Source: Propionibacteriaceae bacterium (GTDB lineage Bacteria; Actinomycetota; Actinomycetes; Propionibacteriales; Propionibacteriaceae). From it: a stretch of DNA of 64,000 nucleotides. The notes under the pieces are model-generated. The model saw nothing but the letters and a program-made list of their open reading frames with translations. It had not been told where the DNA came from and ran no database searches. The DNA lies in the NCBI GenBank assembly GCA_016717345.1, contig JADKFR010000003.1:248001-312000 (forward strand), read 5' to 3'. The translations under genes were made by a program, and so were the position numbers. Each line of letters opens with the position of its first letter. The stretch's first letter is position 1. This document shows positions 50,046 through 58,260 of the stretch, piece after piece.

Positions 50046-50372
50046 ATGCCGTCATTTCGAGCCACTGTGGCGATCGCCGCAACCCATACGGGGGTCGCGC
50101 CCCCAGACGTCCTCGAAGCCGCCCGCACTGCCGTCGGCGCCCCTCACCATGTCGAGGACGCTTTCCTGGACGTTGCGCAGCTGGCCCGGCACGCAGGACT
50201 GCCGCGGGTGACCATTCGCTTCCTGGTCCCTACCGAGAACGATCGCCTGGAGGACGCCGCCGCCTGGCGGGTGGGACGGGAGCTGGAGGCTGCCGTTGCG
50301 CGGGTCGCCGACTGCCAGGACCTTGCAGTGCTGCGGCGCTGCAAGGGACGCTGGATACCGCTCGATCCGTAA
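50046..50372 (+). CDS. Hypothetical 108-residue protein
   Basis: ATG 50046 with GGGAGG 6-7 nt upstream. The product PSFRATVAIAATHTGVAPPD followed by VLEAARTAVGAPHHVEDAFL has alternating strands and helices, with a basic C-terminal stretch LAVLRRCKGRWIPLDP. It lacks a signal peptide, membrane helix or recognised motif. It is divergent from tyrS and convergent with argH (10 bp). Codon use matches the neighbours and the ribosome site is good, so it is probably real. I do not recognise the family. Confidence 0.65.
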   Translation: MPSFRATVAIAATHTGVAPPDVLEAARTAVGAPHHVEDAFLDVAQLARHAGLPRVTIRFLVPTENDRLEDAAAWRVGRELEAAVARVADCQDLAVLRRCKGRWIPLDP

Positions 50373-50382
50373 GGACGGCGAC

Positions 50383-51780
50383 TCAGGCGCCCAAGGCGTC
50401 GCGGAGTTCACCCAACTGGGCGCGCACCGCGGCCGGAGCCGTTCCCCCGCGTGCGCTGCGGGCCGCCACCGACCCCTCCACGCTCAGAACCTGGCGCACG
50501 GCACCGTCGAGGTGGGGCGAAATTGTGGCCAACTGTGCATCGTTGAGGTCTGACAGCTCGAGTCCGTGCGTTTCGCAGTAGCGAACGGCCGCTCCGGCTA
50601 TCTCGTGGGCGAGGGCGAAGGGCACCCGACGACGCACCAGCCAGTCGGCCACGTCGGTGGCCAACGAGAACCCCTGCGGAGCCAGCGAGGCCATCCGCTC
50701 GGTGTCGAACCGAAGGGTGCCCACCATCCCGGCGACGGCGGGGAGCAGCAGCCGCAACTGGTCGAGGCCGTCGAAGATGGGCTCCTTGTCCTCCTGGAGA
50801 TCCCGGTTATAGGCGAGGGGAAGCCCCTTCAGGGTGGCCAGCAGCCCGGCGAGGTTGCCGATCAGACGGCCGGCTTTGCCCCTGGCCAGTTCAGCGACGT
50901 CGGGATTCTTCTTCTGCGGCATGATCGAACTTCCGGTCGACCAGGCATCGTCCAGCTTCGCGAACCCGAACTCGTGGGTGCACCACACGATGACGTCCTC
51001 GCTCAGCCGTGAGACATCCACCCCGATCTGGGCCAGCACGTACGCCTCTTCTGCCACCAGGTCGCGCGCGGCCGTCCCGTCGATGGAGTTGGGAACGCTC
51101 CCGCTGAAGCCCAGATCCCTGGCGACCGCCTCGGGGTCGAGCCCCAGTGAGGTGCCGGCCAAAGCACTGGAGCCATACGGGCTGATCGCCAACCGTCGGT
51201 CCAGGTCCGCAAGCCGCTGCAGGTCTCTCATCAACGGCCACGCATGGGCCAGCAGATGATGGCTCAGCAGCACCGGTTGGGCGTGCTGAAGATGGGTCCG
51301 GCCGGGCATGACCGCGCCCAGATGAGCCTCGGCCTGACCGGCCAGCGCCGACACGACCTGGCGCACGTCGGCCGCCAGGTCCCGGTTCGCTTCCCGTAGA
51401 TAGAGCCGGATCAGGGTCGCGATCTGGTCGTTGCGGGAGCGCCCGGCCCGCAGCCGGCCGCCCAAGTCCGCACCGACGCGTTCGATCAGCCCCCGCTCGA
51501 GGGCACCGTGGACATCCTCGTCAGCGAGCGCGGGGAGGAAGGCTCCGGAGGCGACGTCAGCCTCAAGCGCGTCCAGCCCAGCGAGCATGGCTGCGAGTTC
51601 AGGGTCGGTCAACAGTCCGGCGGCGTGAAGGGCCCGGGCATGGGCGCGGGAGCCGGCGAGATCGTGCCGAGCCAGTCGCCAGTCGAACTGAGTGGACTTG
51701 CTCAGTGCGAACATCGCCTCCGCCGGGCCGCCGGTGAACCGTCCACCCCACAGTCGACCCTCAGCCACCGGTGATTCCAT
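50383..51780 (-). CDS. argH: Argininosuccinate lyase
   Basis: 465 residues. Splits argininosuccinate into arginine and fumarate, the last step of arginine synthesis. LWGGRFTGGPAEAMFALSKS at the N-terminus, HLQHAQPVLLSHHLLAH (catalytic His), and the signature SSIMPQKKNPDVAELARGKA are all present. GGGAGG precedes ATG 51780. It comes after argR with a 30-bp gap, whereas argG usually lies between them. Confidence 0.96.
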   Translation of the reverse strand: MESPVAEGRLWGGRFTGGPAEAMFALSKSTQFDWRLARHDLAGSRAHARALHAAGLLTDPELAAMLAGLDALEADVASGAFLPALADEDVHGALERGLIERVGADLGGRLRAGRSRNDQIATLIRLYLREANRDLAADVRQVVSALAGQAEAHLGAVMPGRTHLQHAQPVLLSHHLLAHAWPLMRDLQRLADLDRRLAISPYGSSALAGTSLGLDPEAVARDLGFSGSVPNSIDGTAARDLVAEEAYVLAQIGVDVSRLSEDVIVWCTHEFGFAKLDDAWSTGSSIMPQKKNPDVAELARGKAGRLIGNLAGLLATLKGLPLAYNRDLQEDKEPIFDGLDQLRLLLPAVAGMVGTLRFDTERMASLAPQGFSLATDVADWLVRRRVPFALAHEIAGAAVRYCETHGLELSDLNDAQLATISPHLDGAVRQVLSVEGSVAARSARGGTAPAAVRAQLGELRDALGA

Positions 51781-51810
51781 CCGTCCGCCTCCCGTTGCGC
51801 GTCGCGCGAT

Positions 51811-52302
51811 TCAACTGCTGTGAAGGCCGAGCAGGGTCTCAGCCATGGCGGACCCGCCCGCCGGGTCGCGCGTGATGATGACGACGGTGTCGTCGCCCGC
51901 GATCGTACCGAGGATGGCTTCCCAGGCGACCTTGTCAATCGCCGAGGCGAAGAACTGGGCGGCTCCCGGTGGGGTGCGCAGCACCGTCAGGTTCGCCGAA
52001 CCCTCCGCGGTGAGCAGCAACTCGCCGCAGAGCCGGGTGAGCCGACTCAAGGCGGGGCCGCCGGAGCCGCCGTTCGGCTCCCTGGCCAGCAGTGCGTAGC
52101 GGAATTGGCCGTCGGCGCCGCGAACCCGGACCGCGCCGAGTTCCAGGAGATCCTTGCTCAGGGTTCCCTGGGTCACCACGACTCCCTCGTCGGCCAGGCG
52201 CTGCGCCAGTTCGGTTTGGGAGCCGATCGAGTCCCGCTCAATGAATTCCGCCACCCGTGCCTGCCGGGCGGACTTCGTCACCGGACTGCGGGACTCGTTC
52301 AC
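51811..52302 (-). CDS. argR: Arginine repressor
   Basis: 163 residues. Winged-helix DNA-binding N-terminus (ARQARVAEFIERDSIGSQTE, LSKDLLELGAVRVRG) and the C-terminal hexamerisation and arginine-binding domain (TPPGAAQFFASAIDKVAWEA, GTIAGDDTVVIITRDPAGGS). It should repress argC-argH through the putative operator upstream of argC. GTG 52302 overlaps the argD stop by 4 nt. Confidence 0.95.
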   Translation of the reverse strand: MNESRSPVTKSARQARVAEFIERDSIGSQTELAQRLADEGVVVTQGTLSKDLLELGAVRVRGADGQFRYALLAREPNGGSGGPALSRLTRLCGELLLTAEGSANLTVLRTPPGAAQFFASAIDKVAWEAILGTIAGDDTVVIITRDPAGGSAMAETLLGLHSS

Positions 52303-53507
52303 ACCGCACCTTCCAGGAAGGCCGGGAGCCGCGCCACGAAGCTGTCGAGCTGGCCTTCCTCCACCACCAGGGGCGGAGCGATCCGCAACACCGCCGGCCG
52401 GGGAGCGTTGATGACGAAACCGGCCGCCAACGCCCGGTCGGCGACCGCAGGGGCGATCGGATCCGCCAGGACGATTCCGCGCAGCAACCCGCGTCCGCGG
52501 ACGGTGACGATCCGGGGGTGGTTGAGCGCGAGCACGGCCGACGCCAAGTGGTCGCCCATCTCGGTTGCCCGGGCCAGCAGGCCGTCCCGCTCGATGATCC
52601 CCAGGACCGCCAGGCCCGCTGCCGCGGCCACCGGGTTGCCGCCGAAGGTGGTGCCGTGCGAGCCGGGCTGCAAGAGCCCGGCAGCCGCACCGGTGGCGAC
52701 ACAGGCCCCGATCGGGAAACCGTTGCCCAATCCCTTGGCGAAGCTGACGATGTCGGCCGTCACCCCCGATTCGGCGGAGGCCAGCCAGGCGCCGCAGCGG
52801 CCGATTCCGGTCTGCACCTCATCCACCCACAGCAGGGCACCGTGGCGAAGAGTCAGCCGCCGAACCCCCGCCAGGAAGTCGGACGGTGGCTCGACCACCC
52901 CGTTCTCGCCCTGGATCGGTTCCACGATGACGGCCGCCACAGTGTCGTCCAGCGACGCTGCCAGCGCGTCCAGATCTCCGAATGGGACGAAGTCCACCAT
53001 CCCGGGCAGCGGCTCGAACGGCAGCCGATAGGCCGGGTTGGAGGTGAGCGCGAGCGCCCCCAGGCTGCGCCCATGGAAGGAACCCTCCATGGCGATCAGG
53101 CGTTTCCTCCCCGTCAGGCGGGTGATCTTGAAGCCGGCCTCATTGGCCTCGGTGCCGGAATTCGTGAAGAAGACGCGGGCCGGGGTGTCCGGGTGGTTGG
53201 CCACCGTGAGGGTGGCCAACCGCTCGGCCAGGGCAATCTGGGTCGGGGTGGCAAAGAAGTTGGACACGTGACCCAGCGTCGAGAGCTGGGCAGAGATCGC
53301 GCCCAGGACCTGGGGGTGGGCGTGCCCGAGCGCGTTGACCGCCAACCCGGCCAGCAGGTCGAGGTAGCGGTTGCCGTCGGCGTCCCAGAGGTAGGCACCC
53401 TCGCCTCGCACGAAGACTCGCTTCGGGGCGCCAAAGGTGTTCATCATGACTCCGCCATAGCGGGCCGTGAACTCGGCATTGCTGCCGCCGAGGGCCTGAA
53501 TACTCAC
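52299..53507 (-). CDS. argD: Acetylornithine aminotransferase
   Basis: 402 residues from GTG 53507, PLP-dependent class III aminotransferase. Motifs: RYLDLLAGLAVNALGHAHPQ, FFTNSGTEANEAGFKITR, MEGSFHGRSLGALALTSNPA, WVDEVQTGIGRCGAWLA, and the PLP lysine in DIVSFAKGLGNGFPIGA. Its GTG overlaps the argB TGA (GTGA). The frame can be read further upstream only because argB is frameshifted into it. Next gene is argR, so argF is missing. Confidence 0.95.
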   Translation of the reverse strand: MSIQALGGSNAEFTARYGGVMMNTFGAPKRVFVRGEGAYLWDADGNRYLDLLAGLAVNALGHAHPQVLGAISAQLSTLGHVSNFFATPTQIALAERLATLTVANHPDTPARVFFTNSGTEANEAGFKITRLTGRKRLIAMEGSFHGRSLGALALTSNPAYRLPFEPLPGMVDFVPFGDLDALAASLDDTVAAVIVEPIQGENGVVEPPSDFLAGVRRLTLRHGALLWVDEVQTGIGRCGAWLASAESGVTADIVSFAKGLGNGFPIGACVATGAAAGLLQPGSHGTTFGGNPVAAAAGLAVLGIIERDGLLARATEMGDHLASAVLALNHPRIVTVRGRGLLRGIVLADPIAPAVADRALAAGFVINAPRPAVLRIAPPLVVEEGQLDSFVARLPAFLEGAV

Positions 53508-54402
53508 CGGATCAGCTCCGACAGCGCCTTGCCTCCGAGCACCATCGTGCCGATTCCCTCGTCGGTGAAGATCTCCAGCAGCAGCGAGTGCGCAACCCTG
53601 CCGTCGATCACCGTTGCCTTCGGCACCCCGGCCTCGCACAGCCTCCAGGCAGGCCTCCATCTTCGGGATCATCCCGGACGCCAGCGTCGGCAGCAGGTCG
53701 CCCAGCTCATCGGCCGTGATCTGGCGAATGATCTCGGTGCTGTTGGGCCAATCCGCGTAGAGACCCTCGACATCGGTCAGGACGATCAGGCGCTCGGCCC
53801 CCAGCGCCACAGCCAGCGCCCCAGCGGCGGTGTCGGCGTTGACGTTGTGGACCTGGCCGTCCTCGTCGGGTGCCACCGTGGCGACGACAGGAATCCTTCC
53901 GGCGCTGATCAAGTCGAGGACAGATTCCGGACGGACTTCGGTGACCTCCCCCACCAGGCCGAGGTCGATCTCGCTCGCCGTCGACCTCCAGTCCCTTGCG
54001 CTCGGCTGTGAGCAGGCCGGCATCCTCCCCTGACAAGCCCACGGCGAGCGGACCGTGGGCGTTCAGCAGGCCCACCAACTCGCGGTTGACCTGGCCCATC
54101 AGCACCATCCGTACGACATCCATGGCCTCGGGGGTGGTCACGCGCAGTCCCCCTCGGAATTCACTTTCGATCCCGAGGCGCTGCAACATCGCTGAGATCT
54201 GCGGGCCGCCCCCATGCACCACGACCGGCTTCACCCCGACCAGCCGGAGAAAGACGATGTCCTGGGCGAAGGCGGCCTTGAGTTGGTCGTCCACCATCGC
54301 GTTGCCGCCGTACTTGATGACCATGATCTTGCCGACGTACTGCTCCAGCCAGGGCAGGGCTTCGATCAGGATGGCCGCCTTGGTGAGGGCCTCCGCGCTC
54401 AT
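53504..54402 (-). pseudogene. argB: Acetylglutamate kinase, two frameshifts
   Basis: Would encode about 298 residues, the normal ArgB length, if two bases were removed. Segment 1 from ATG 54402: KIMVIKYGGNAMVDDQLKAA (nucleotide-binding Lys and GGNAM) and VVHGGGPQISAMLQRLGIES, ending at LEVDG near 53980. Segment 2: EIDLGLVGEVTEVRPESVLD, VVATVAPDEDGQVHNVNADT, LTDVEGLYADWPNS, ending at MEACLEAV near 53630. Segment 3: GVPKATVIDGRVAHSLLLEI to the TGA at 53504. Suspect tracts are GCGAGCGAG (minus strand, about 53972-53982) and GGCCGGGG (about 53626-53634). All neighbours are intact, which favours sequence error, but arginine auxotrophy is possible. Confidence 0.88.
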
Positions 54403-55550
54403 GAGGAGTACTCCGCGTTCTCCTTGACGTAGCCGTAGGTGAGGTCGTTGGTCCAGATGGCCGCCGACTCACCGCCCGCGTGCAGGTTGACCTCAACCAG
54501 AACCTGGCGACCGGTCAGGTCGACCTGGGAACGGTCAGCGCCCAACTGGCCATCGACGAAGACCGGGACGCCATTGAAGGCCACGTCGACGTGTTCAGGG
54601 TCGAAAGGTGCCTGCACGCTGCCGGCGGAGGCCAGCACCCTTCCCCAGTTGGGGTCATTGCCGAAGACGGCGCACTTGAAGAGGTTGCTGCGGGCGATGG
54701 CGCGGGCCACTTCCAGGGCGTCCGCCTCACTGGCTGCCCCGTCCACGCGCACCTCGATGTCGTGGGACGCGCCCTCTGCGTCAGCCAGCAGTTGCTTGGC
54801 CAACGAGGCGCACACCCCGGTGAGGGCCTCGGTGAACTCTGCAGGATCGGCCGCCCCGGCGGCCCCGCTGGACATCAGAATCACCGTGTCGTTGGTCGAC
54901 ATGCACCCGTCGGAGTCGGTGCGGTCGAAGGTGAAGCCGGTCGCGATCCTCAGGGCTTCATCAAGGGTCGCTGCGCTCACCGCCGCGTCGGTGGTCAGGA
55001 CGACCAGCATCGTCGCCAGCGCGGGCGCCAGCATGCCGGCACCCTTGGCCATTCCTCCCACGGTCCAGCCGGAGGGGGAGGTGTGGCTGGCCTGCTTGGC
55101 GACGGTGTCGGTGGTCATGATCGCCTCGGCTGCGGAATCTCCGCCGCTGCTGGAGAGATCCTGGGCAGCCAGTTGGATCCCGTTGAGCACGGCGGGCATG
55201 GGCAGCCGGACGCCGATCAGACCCGTCGAACACACTGCGACGTCCGCGGGAGCGCAGCCCACCTCGGCTGCCACCCACGAAGCCATCTGCTTCGCGTCGG
55301 CCAAACCCGCCGAGCCGGTACAGGCGTTCGCGCCACCGGAGTTGAGCACCACGGCGGCCAGGCGCGAGGTCGCCAGAGCCTGCTTCGTCCACACCACGGG
55401 GGCGGCCTGGAAGCGGTTGGACGTGAAGACGGCGGCCGCATGAGCCTCGGGCCCCTCATTGACGACCAGGGCGAGGTCGGGCTTCCCGGAGGCCTTGATG
55501 CCGGCGATGACGCCGGCGGCCGAGAAGCCCTTGGCTGCTGTGACACTCAT
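54399..55550 (-). CDS. argJ: Bifunctional glutamate N-acetyltransferase / N-acetylglutamate synthase
   Basis: 383 residues. Recycles the acetyl group from N-acetylornithine to glutamate. N-terminal GFSAAGVIAGIKASGKPDLA, substrate region NSGGANACTGSAGL, CSTGLIGVRLPM, and the autoproteolysis site KGAGMLAPALATMLV, where cleavage before Thr yields alpha and beta chains. C-terminal VLVEVNLHAGGESAAIWTND is typical. Overlaps argB by 4 nt. Confidence 0.96.
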   Translation of the reverse strand: MSVTAAKGFSAAGVIAGIKASGKPDLALVVNEGPEAHAAAVFTSNRFQAAPVVWTKQALATSRLAAVVLNSGGANACTGSAGLADAKQMASWVAAEVGCAPADVAVCSTGLIGVRLPMPAVLNGIQLAAQDLSSSGGDSAAEAIMTTDTVAKQASHTSPSGWTVGGMAKGAGMLAPALATMLVVLTTDAAVSAATLDEALRIATGFTFDRTDSDGCMSTNDTVILMSSGAAGAADPAEFTEALTGVCASLAKQLLADAEGASHDIEVRVDGAASEADALEVARAIARSNLFKCAVFGNDPNWGRVLASAGSVQAPFDPEHVDVAFNGVPVFVDGQLGADRSQVDLTGRQVLVEVNLHAGGESAAIWTNDLTYGYVKENAEYSS

Positions 55551-56578
55551 GGTGCGACTCCGATCGTGGTGAGGCCGGTGGTTTCGGCGAGCCCGAGGGC
55601 CAGGTTCATCGACTGGATCGCGCCCCCGGCGGTGCCCTTGGCGAGGTTGTCGAGAGCGGCCACCACAACCAGCCGTCCGACGGCCTCATCCACGGCCACC
55701 TGGAGGTGGACCCCGTTCGATCCCACGATCGACTGCGTCTGGGGCCACAGACCCTCGGGAAGCAGCGTGATGAACGGCTCGTCCTCGTAGGCCGCGGCGT
55801 AGGTGGCACGGACCACCTCGATCGGCACTGAGGCCACGAGGGGTGCCGTGCAGGTGGCCAGGATCCCCCGTGACATCGGCACCAGCACCGGAGTGAAGGA
55901 CACGCTGGGATGGACCGCGCCGAGCAGGCGGAAGTTCTGCAGGAGTTCGGGCAGGTGCCGGTGTCCCCCACCGACGCCATAGGCGCTCGCCGAACCCATT
56001 AGTTCCGCACCCAAGAGATTGACCTTGAGCGATTTCCCGGCACCGGACGGACCACTGGCGGCGACCGTGACGACGTCGGTGCCCGTGATCAGGCCCCCGG
56101 TGAGCGCCGGCAGCAGGGCCAGGGTGATCGTCGTGGGGTAGCAGCCGGGCACCGCGACGCGCTTGGTGATCCGCAGGAGATCCCGCTGGCCGGGCAGTTC
56201 CGGGAGACCGTACGGCCAACTCCCAGCATGCTCGGTGCCGTAGAAAGCCTTCCAGGCCGCGGGGTCTGTCAAGCGATGATCCGCGCCGGCGTCGATCACC
56301 AGGACGTCGGGACCCAACTGGGCGGCAATCTCGGCGGAGGCGCCGTGAGGCAACGCCAGGAAGACCACGTCATGTCCCGCGAGGTTCTCGGGCGTGGTGT
56401 CGATGACGGTACGGTCCGCCAGGGGAGTGAGGTGCTGGTGGTGCTGGAGTAAGCGAGTGCCCGCGCTGGCCTTGGCGGTCAACGCGCCGATCTCGACGTC
56501 GGGATGGCCGAGCAGCAGGCGCAGCAGTTCGCCTCCGGCGTACCCGGTGGCACCCGCGACGGCAATGGAGTAGGTCAC
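55547..56578 (-). CDS. argC: N-acetyl-gamma-glutamyl-phosphate reductase
   Basis: 343 residues from GTG 56578 (TYSIAVAGATGYAGGELLRL with the Rossmann loop GATGYAGGE). NADPH-dependent reduction of N-acetylglutamyl phosphate. The catalytic Cys is in AVPGCYPTTITLALLPAL, with HRHLPELLQNFRLLG downstream. First gene of the arginine cluster. CATAGT sits 7 nt before GTG, so the mRNA is likely leaderless, and an ArgR-box-like palindrome overlaps the -35 region. Confidence 0.96.
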   Translation of the reverse strand: MTYSIAVAGATGYAGGELLRLLLGHPDVEIGALTAKASAGTRLLQHHQHLTPLADRTVIDTTPENLAGHDVVFLALPHGASAEIAAQLGPDVLVIDAGADHRLTDPAAWKAFYGTEHAGSWPYGLPELPGQRDLLRITKRVAVPGCYPTTITLALLPALTGGLITGTDVVTVAASGPSGAGKSLKVNLLGAELMGSASAYGVGGGHRHLPELLQNFRLLGAVHPSVSFTPVLVPMSRGILATCTAPLVASVPIEVVRATYAAAYEDEPFITLLPEGLWPQTQSIVGSNGVHLQVAVDEAVGRLVVVAALDNLAKGTAGGAIQSMNLALGLAETTGLTTIGVAP

Positions 56579-56613
56579 GAGAATGACTATGCCGTATCAG
56601 GAATGAATATTCC
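56579..56613 (-). promoter_or_regulatory. argC promoter with ARG-box-like operator
   Basis: On the minus strand: TTGGAA, 18-nt spacer, CATAGT, then CATTCTC and the argC GTG. The palindromic GGAATGAATATTCC (56600-56613) resembles the TGAAT-ATTCA core of ArgR boxes and covers the -35 element, so ArgR binding would block transcription. argR is in the same operon, which would give autoregulation. Confidence 0.62.
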
Positions 56614-56618
56614 AACCG

Positions 56619-56639
56619 CCGGGGCGGGTTCCTCCCCGG
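56619..56639 (-). terminator. Weak hairpin after the HAD phosphatase gene
   Basis: Six-bp stem CCGGGG/CCCCGG with a 9-nt loop, 2 bp after the HAD stop (56642). No T run follows. It may separate HAD transcription from the argC promoter. Confidence 0.35.
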
Positions 56640-56641
56640 TG

Positions 56642-57421
56642 TCAGATCATGGCAGCGAGCGCGTCCACCCCCGGGAGCACGATGTCCGGGCGGAACGGGA
56701 AGGTCTCGATGTCGGCGGCCGTGGTGACGCCTGTCAGCACCAGCACCGTGAGCAACCCCGCCTCCATGCCCGCCACGATGTCGGTGTCCATCCGGTCGCC
56801 GATCATGGCGGTGGTCTCGGAGTGCGCCTCGATCCGATTCATGGCGGAGCGGAACATCATCGGATTGGGCTTGCCGATCACGTACGGGACTCGGTTGGTG
56901 GCTGCGGTGATCATCGCCGCGACCGCACCGGTCGCCGGCAGGATGCCGTCTTTGGAGGGTCCGGTGGCGTCCGGATTCGTCACGATATAGCGCGCGCCGT
57001 CACTGATCAGCCGGATCGCTTTGGTGATGGCCTCGAAGGAGTAGTTGCGGGTTTCGCCCAGGACCACGAAGTCGGGGTCGACATCGGTCAGCACGAAGCC
57101 AGCCTCGTGCAACGCGGTGGTGAGCCCCGCTTCGCCGATCACGAAGGCCGTCTTGTTGCCCGGCTGGCTCTTCAGGAAAGCGCCCGTCGCCAGCGCCGAG
57201 GTCCAGATGTTCTCCTCCGGGATCGGCAGGCCCGAGCGCGCAAGCCGGGCCGCGAGGTCGCGTGGGGTGAAGGTGGAGTTGTTGGTGAGGACGAGGAACC
57301 GCCGCGAGGTCGTGACCCAGCGGTCGATCAGCTCGGCAGCCCCCGGGAGGGGCACCTCCTCGTGGACGAGAACCCCGTCCATATCGGTCAGAAAGCATTC
57401 GATGTCGCGAACATTTCGCAT
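56642..57421 (-). CDS. HAD-superfamily hydrolase (NagD/UmpH-like)
   Basis: 259 residues, subclass IIA. Motif I CFLTDMDGVLVHEEVPLPGA, motif II FLVLTNNSTFTPRDLAARLA, motif III Lys in VIGKPNPMMFRSAMN and motif IV MIGDRMDTDIVAGMEAGL. Likely a phosphatase acting on nucleotide monophosphates or sugar phosphates. It is a different paralogue from the 332-residue HAD protein at 39668. Divergent from hemD with 66 bp between starts; upstream of argC on the same strand, but argC has its own promoter. Confidence 0.91.
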   Translation of the reverse strand: MRNVRDIECFLTDMDGVLVHEEVPLPGAAELIDRWVTTSRRFLVLTNNSTFTPRDLAARLARSGLPIPEENIWTSALATGAFLKSQPGNKTAFVIGEAGLTTALHEAGFVLTDVDPDFVVLGETRNYSFEAITKAIRLISDGARYIVTNPDATGPSKDGILPATGAVAAMITAATNRVPYVIGKPNPMMFRSAMNRIEAHSETTAMIGDRMDTDIVAGMEAGLLTVLVLTGVTTAADIETFPFRPDIVLPGVDALAAMI

Positions 57422-57487
57422 GAATCCAGTCTCTCACCTCGTGATCGGAGTTCCTGCATCGGTCGGCCGTGGGGCAGGATCGACGGC

Positions 57488-58231
57488 GTGGACGGGTCAC
57501 GAGTGCTGCTGGGGCGACGGTTGCTGATCCCTCAGCGCACGGGTCAAGGCATGGCCCAAGGGCTGCGCGAGTTCGGCGCCATTGTCGACGAGGTCGGGCT
57601 GATCACCCGCGTGCCCGTCCCCAGCCCGGCGCTGCACGACCTCGCGGGGGACCTTTCCGCCGGCTACTACCAGTGGCTGGCGCTCACCTCAGCGTTCACC
57701 GTGGAGGCCCTGGCCAGGCTGTCGCATCCGCTCTATACGATGATCGGCCCCGGGTTGAAGGTCGCCGCCGTCGGACGGGCCACGGCGGCGGCTGTGCTGG
57801 CCTCGGGAGCCCGGGTTGACCTGCTGCCCTCGGAAGGGATCGGCGGTAGCGCCCTCGCGGCCAACTGGCCCCCCGGCCCCGGACGGGTGGCCGTCCCCGG
57901 TGCGATCGACTCCGCCCAGGCCCTGCCGCGCCTGTTGCGCGACCGGGGGTGGGAAGTGGACTGTGTTGGGGTCTATCGCACCTCCCCGGTCGCGGCCCTC
58001 CCGGCCACCCTCGTGGGTGCCTGGCGCCGCGGCGACTACGACGCACTGGTCGTGACATCGGGCTCCGTCGCTCAGGCCGCCGCCAGCCTGCTGGGGACCG
58101 GCGTCCCCGTCGTGGCCATCGGACACCCCAGCGCTCAGGCTGCCACCCGAGCGGGCTTCCGGACCGTGGTGATCGCCCGGACCGCAGCCACGAGTGACCT
58201 GGTGACCGCGCTGACGGTGGCGGTGGGCTAG
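57488..58231 (+). CDS. hemD: Uroporphyrinogen-III synthase
   Basis: 247 residues from GTG 57488 (MDGSRVLLGRRLLIPQRTGQ). Cyclises hydroxymethylbilane with D-ring inversion. The family diverges strongly, but the two-lobe pattern is visible: LALTSAFTVEALARL, VAAVGRATAAAVLASGA, VAVPGAID in lobe one, VDCVGVYRTSP, YDALVVTSGSVAQAAASLLG and VVAIGHPSAQAA in lobe two. The hemB and hemL neighbours support it. CAGGAT lies 7 nt before the GTG. hemC and hemA are not in the window. Confidence 0.87.
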   Translation: MDGSRVLLGRRLLIPQRTGQGMAQGLREFGAIVDEVGLITRVPVPSPALHDLAGDLSAGYYQWLALTSAFTVEALARLSHPLYTMIGPGLKVAAVGRATAAAVLASGARVDLLPSEGIGGSALAANWPPGPGRVAVPGAIDSAQALPRLLRDRGWEVDCVGVYRTSPVAALPATLVGAWRRGDYDALVVTSGSVAQAAASLLGTGVPVVAIGHPSAQAATRAGFRTVVIARTAATSDLVTALTVAVG

Positions 58232-58260
58232 CCTGCTCCTGCTCGAGCAGGAGGCTTTCG

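Noticed and set aside
56504..57487. Upstream extension of the hemD frame on the plus strand
   Set aside because: It is antisense to argC and the HAD gene; the product before GTG 57488 is His/Arg/Gly-rich noise, while hemD homology starts at 57488.
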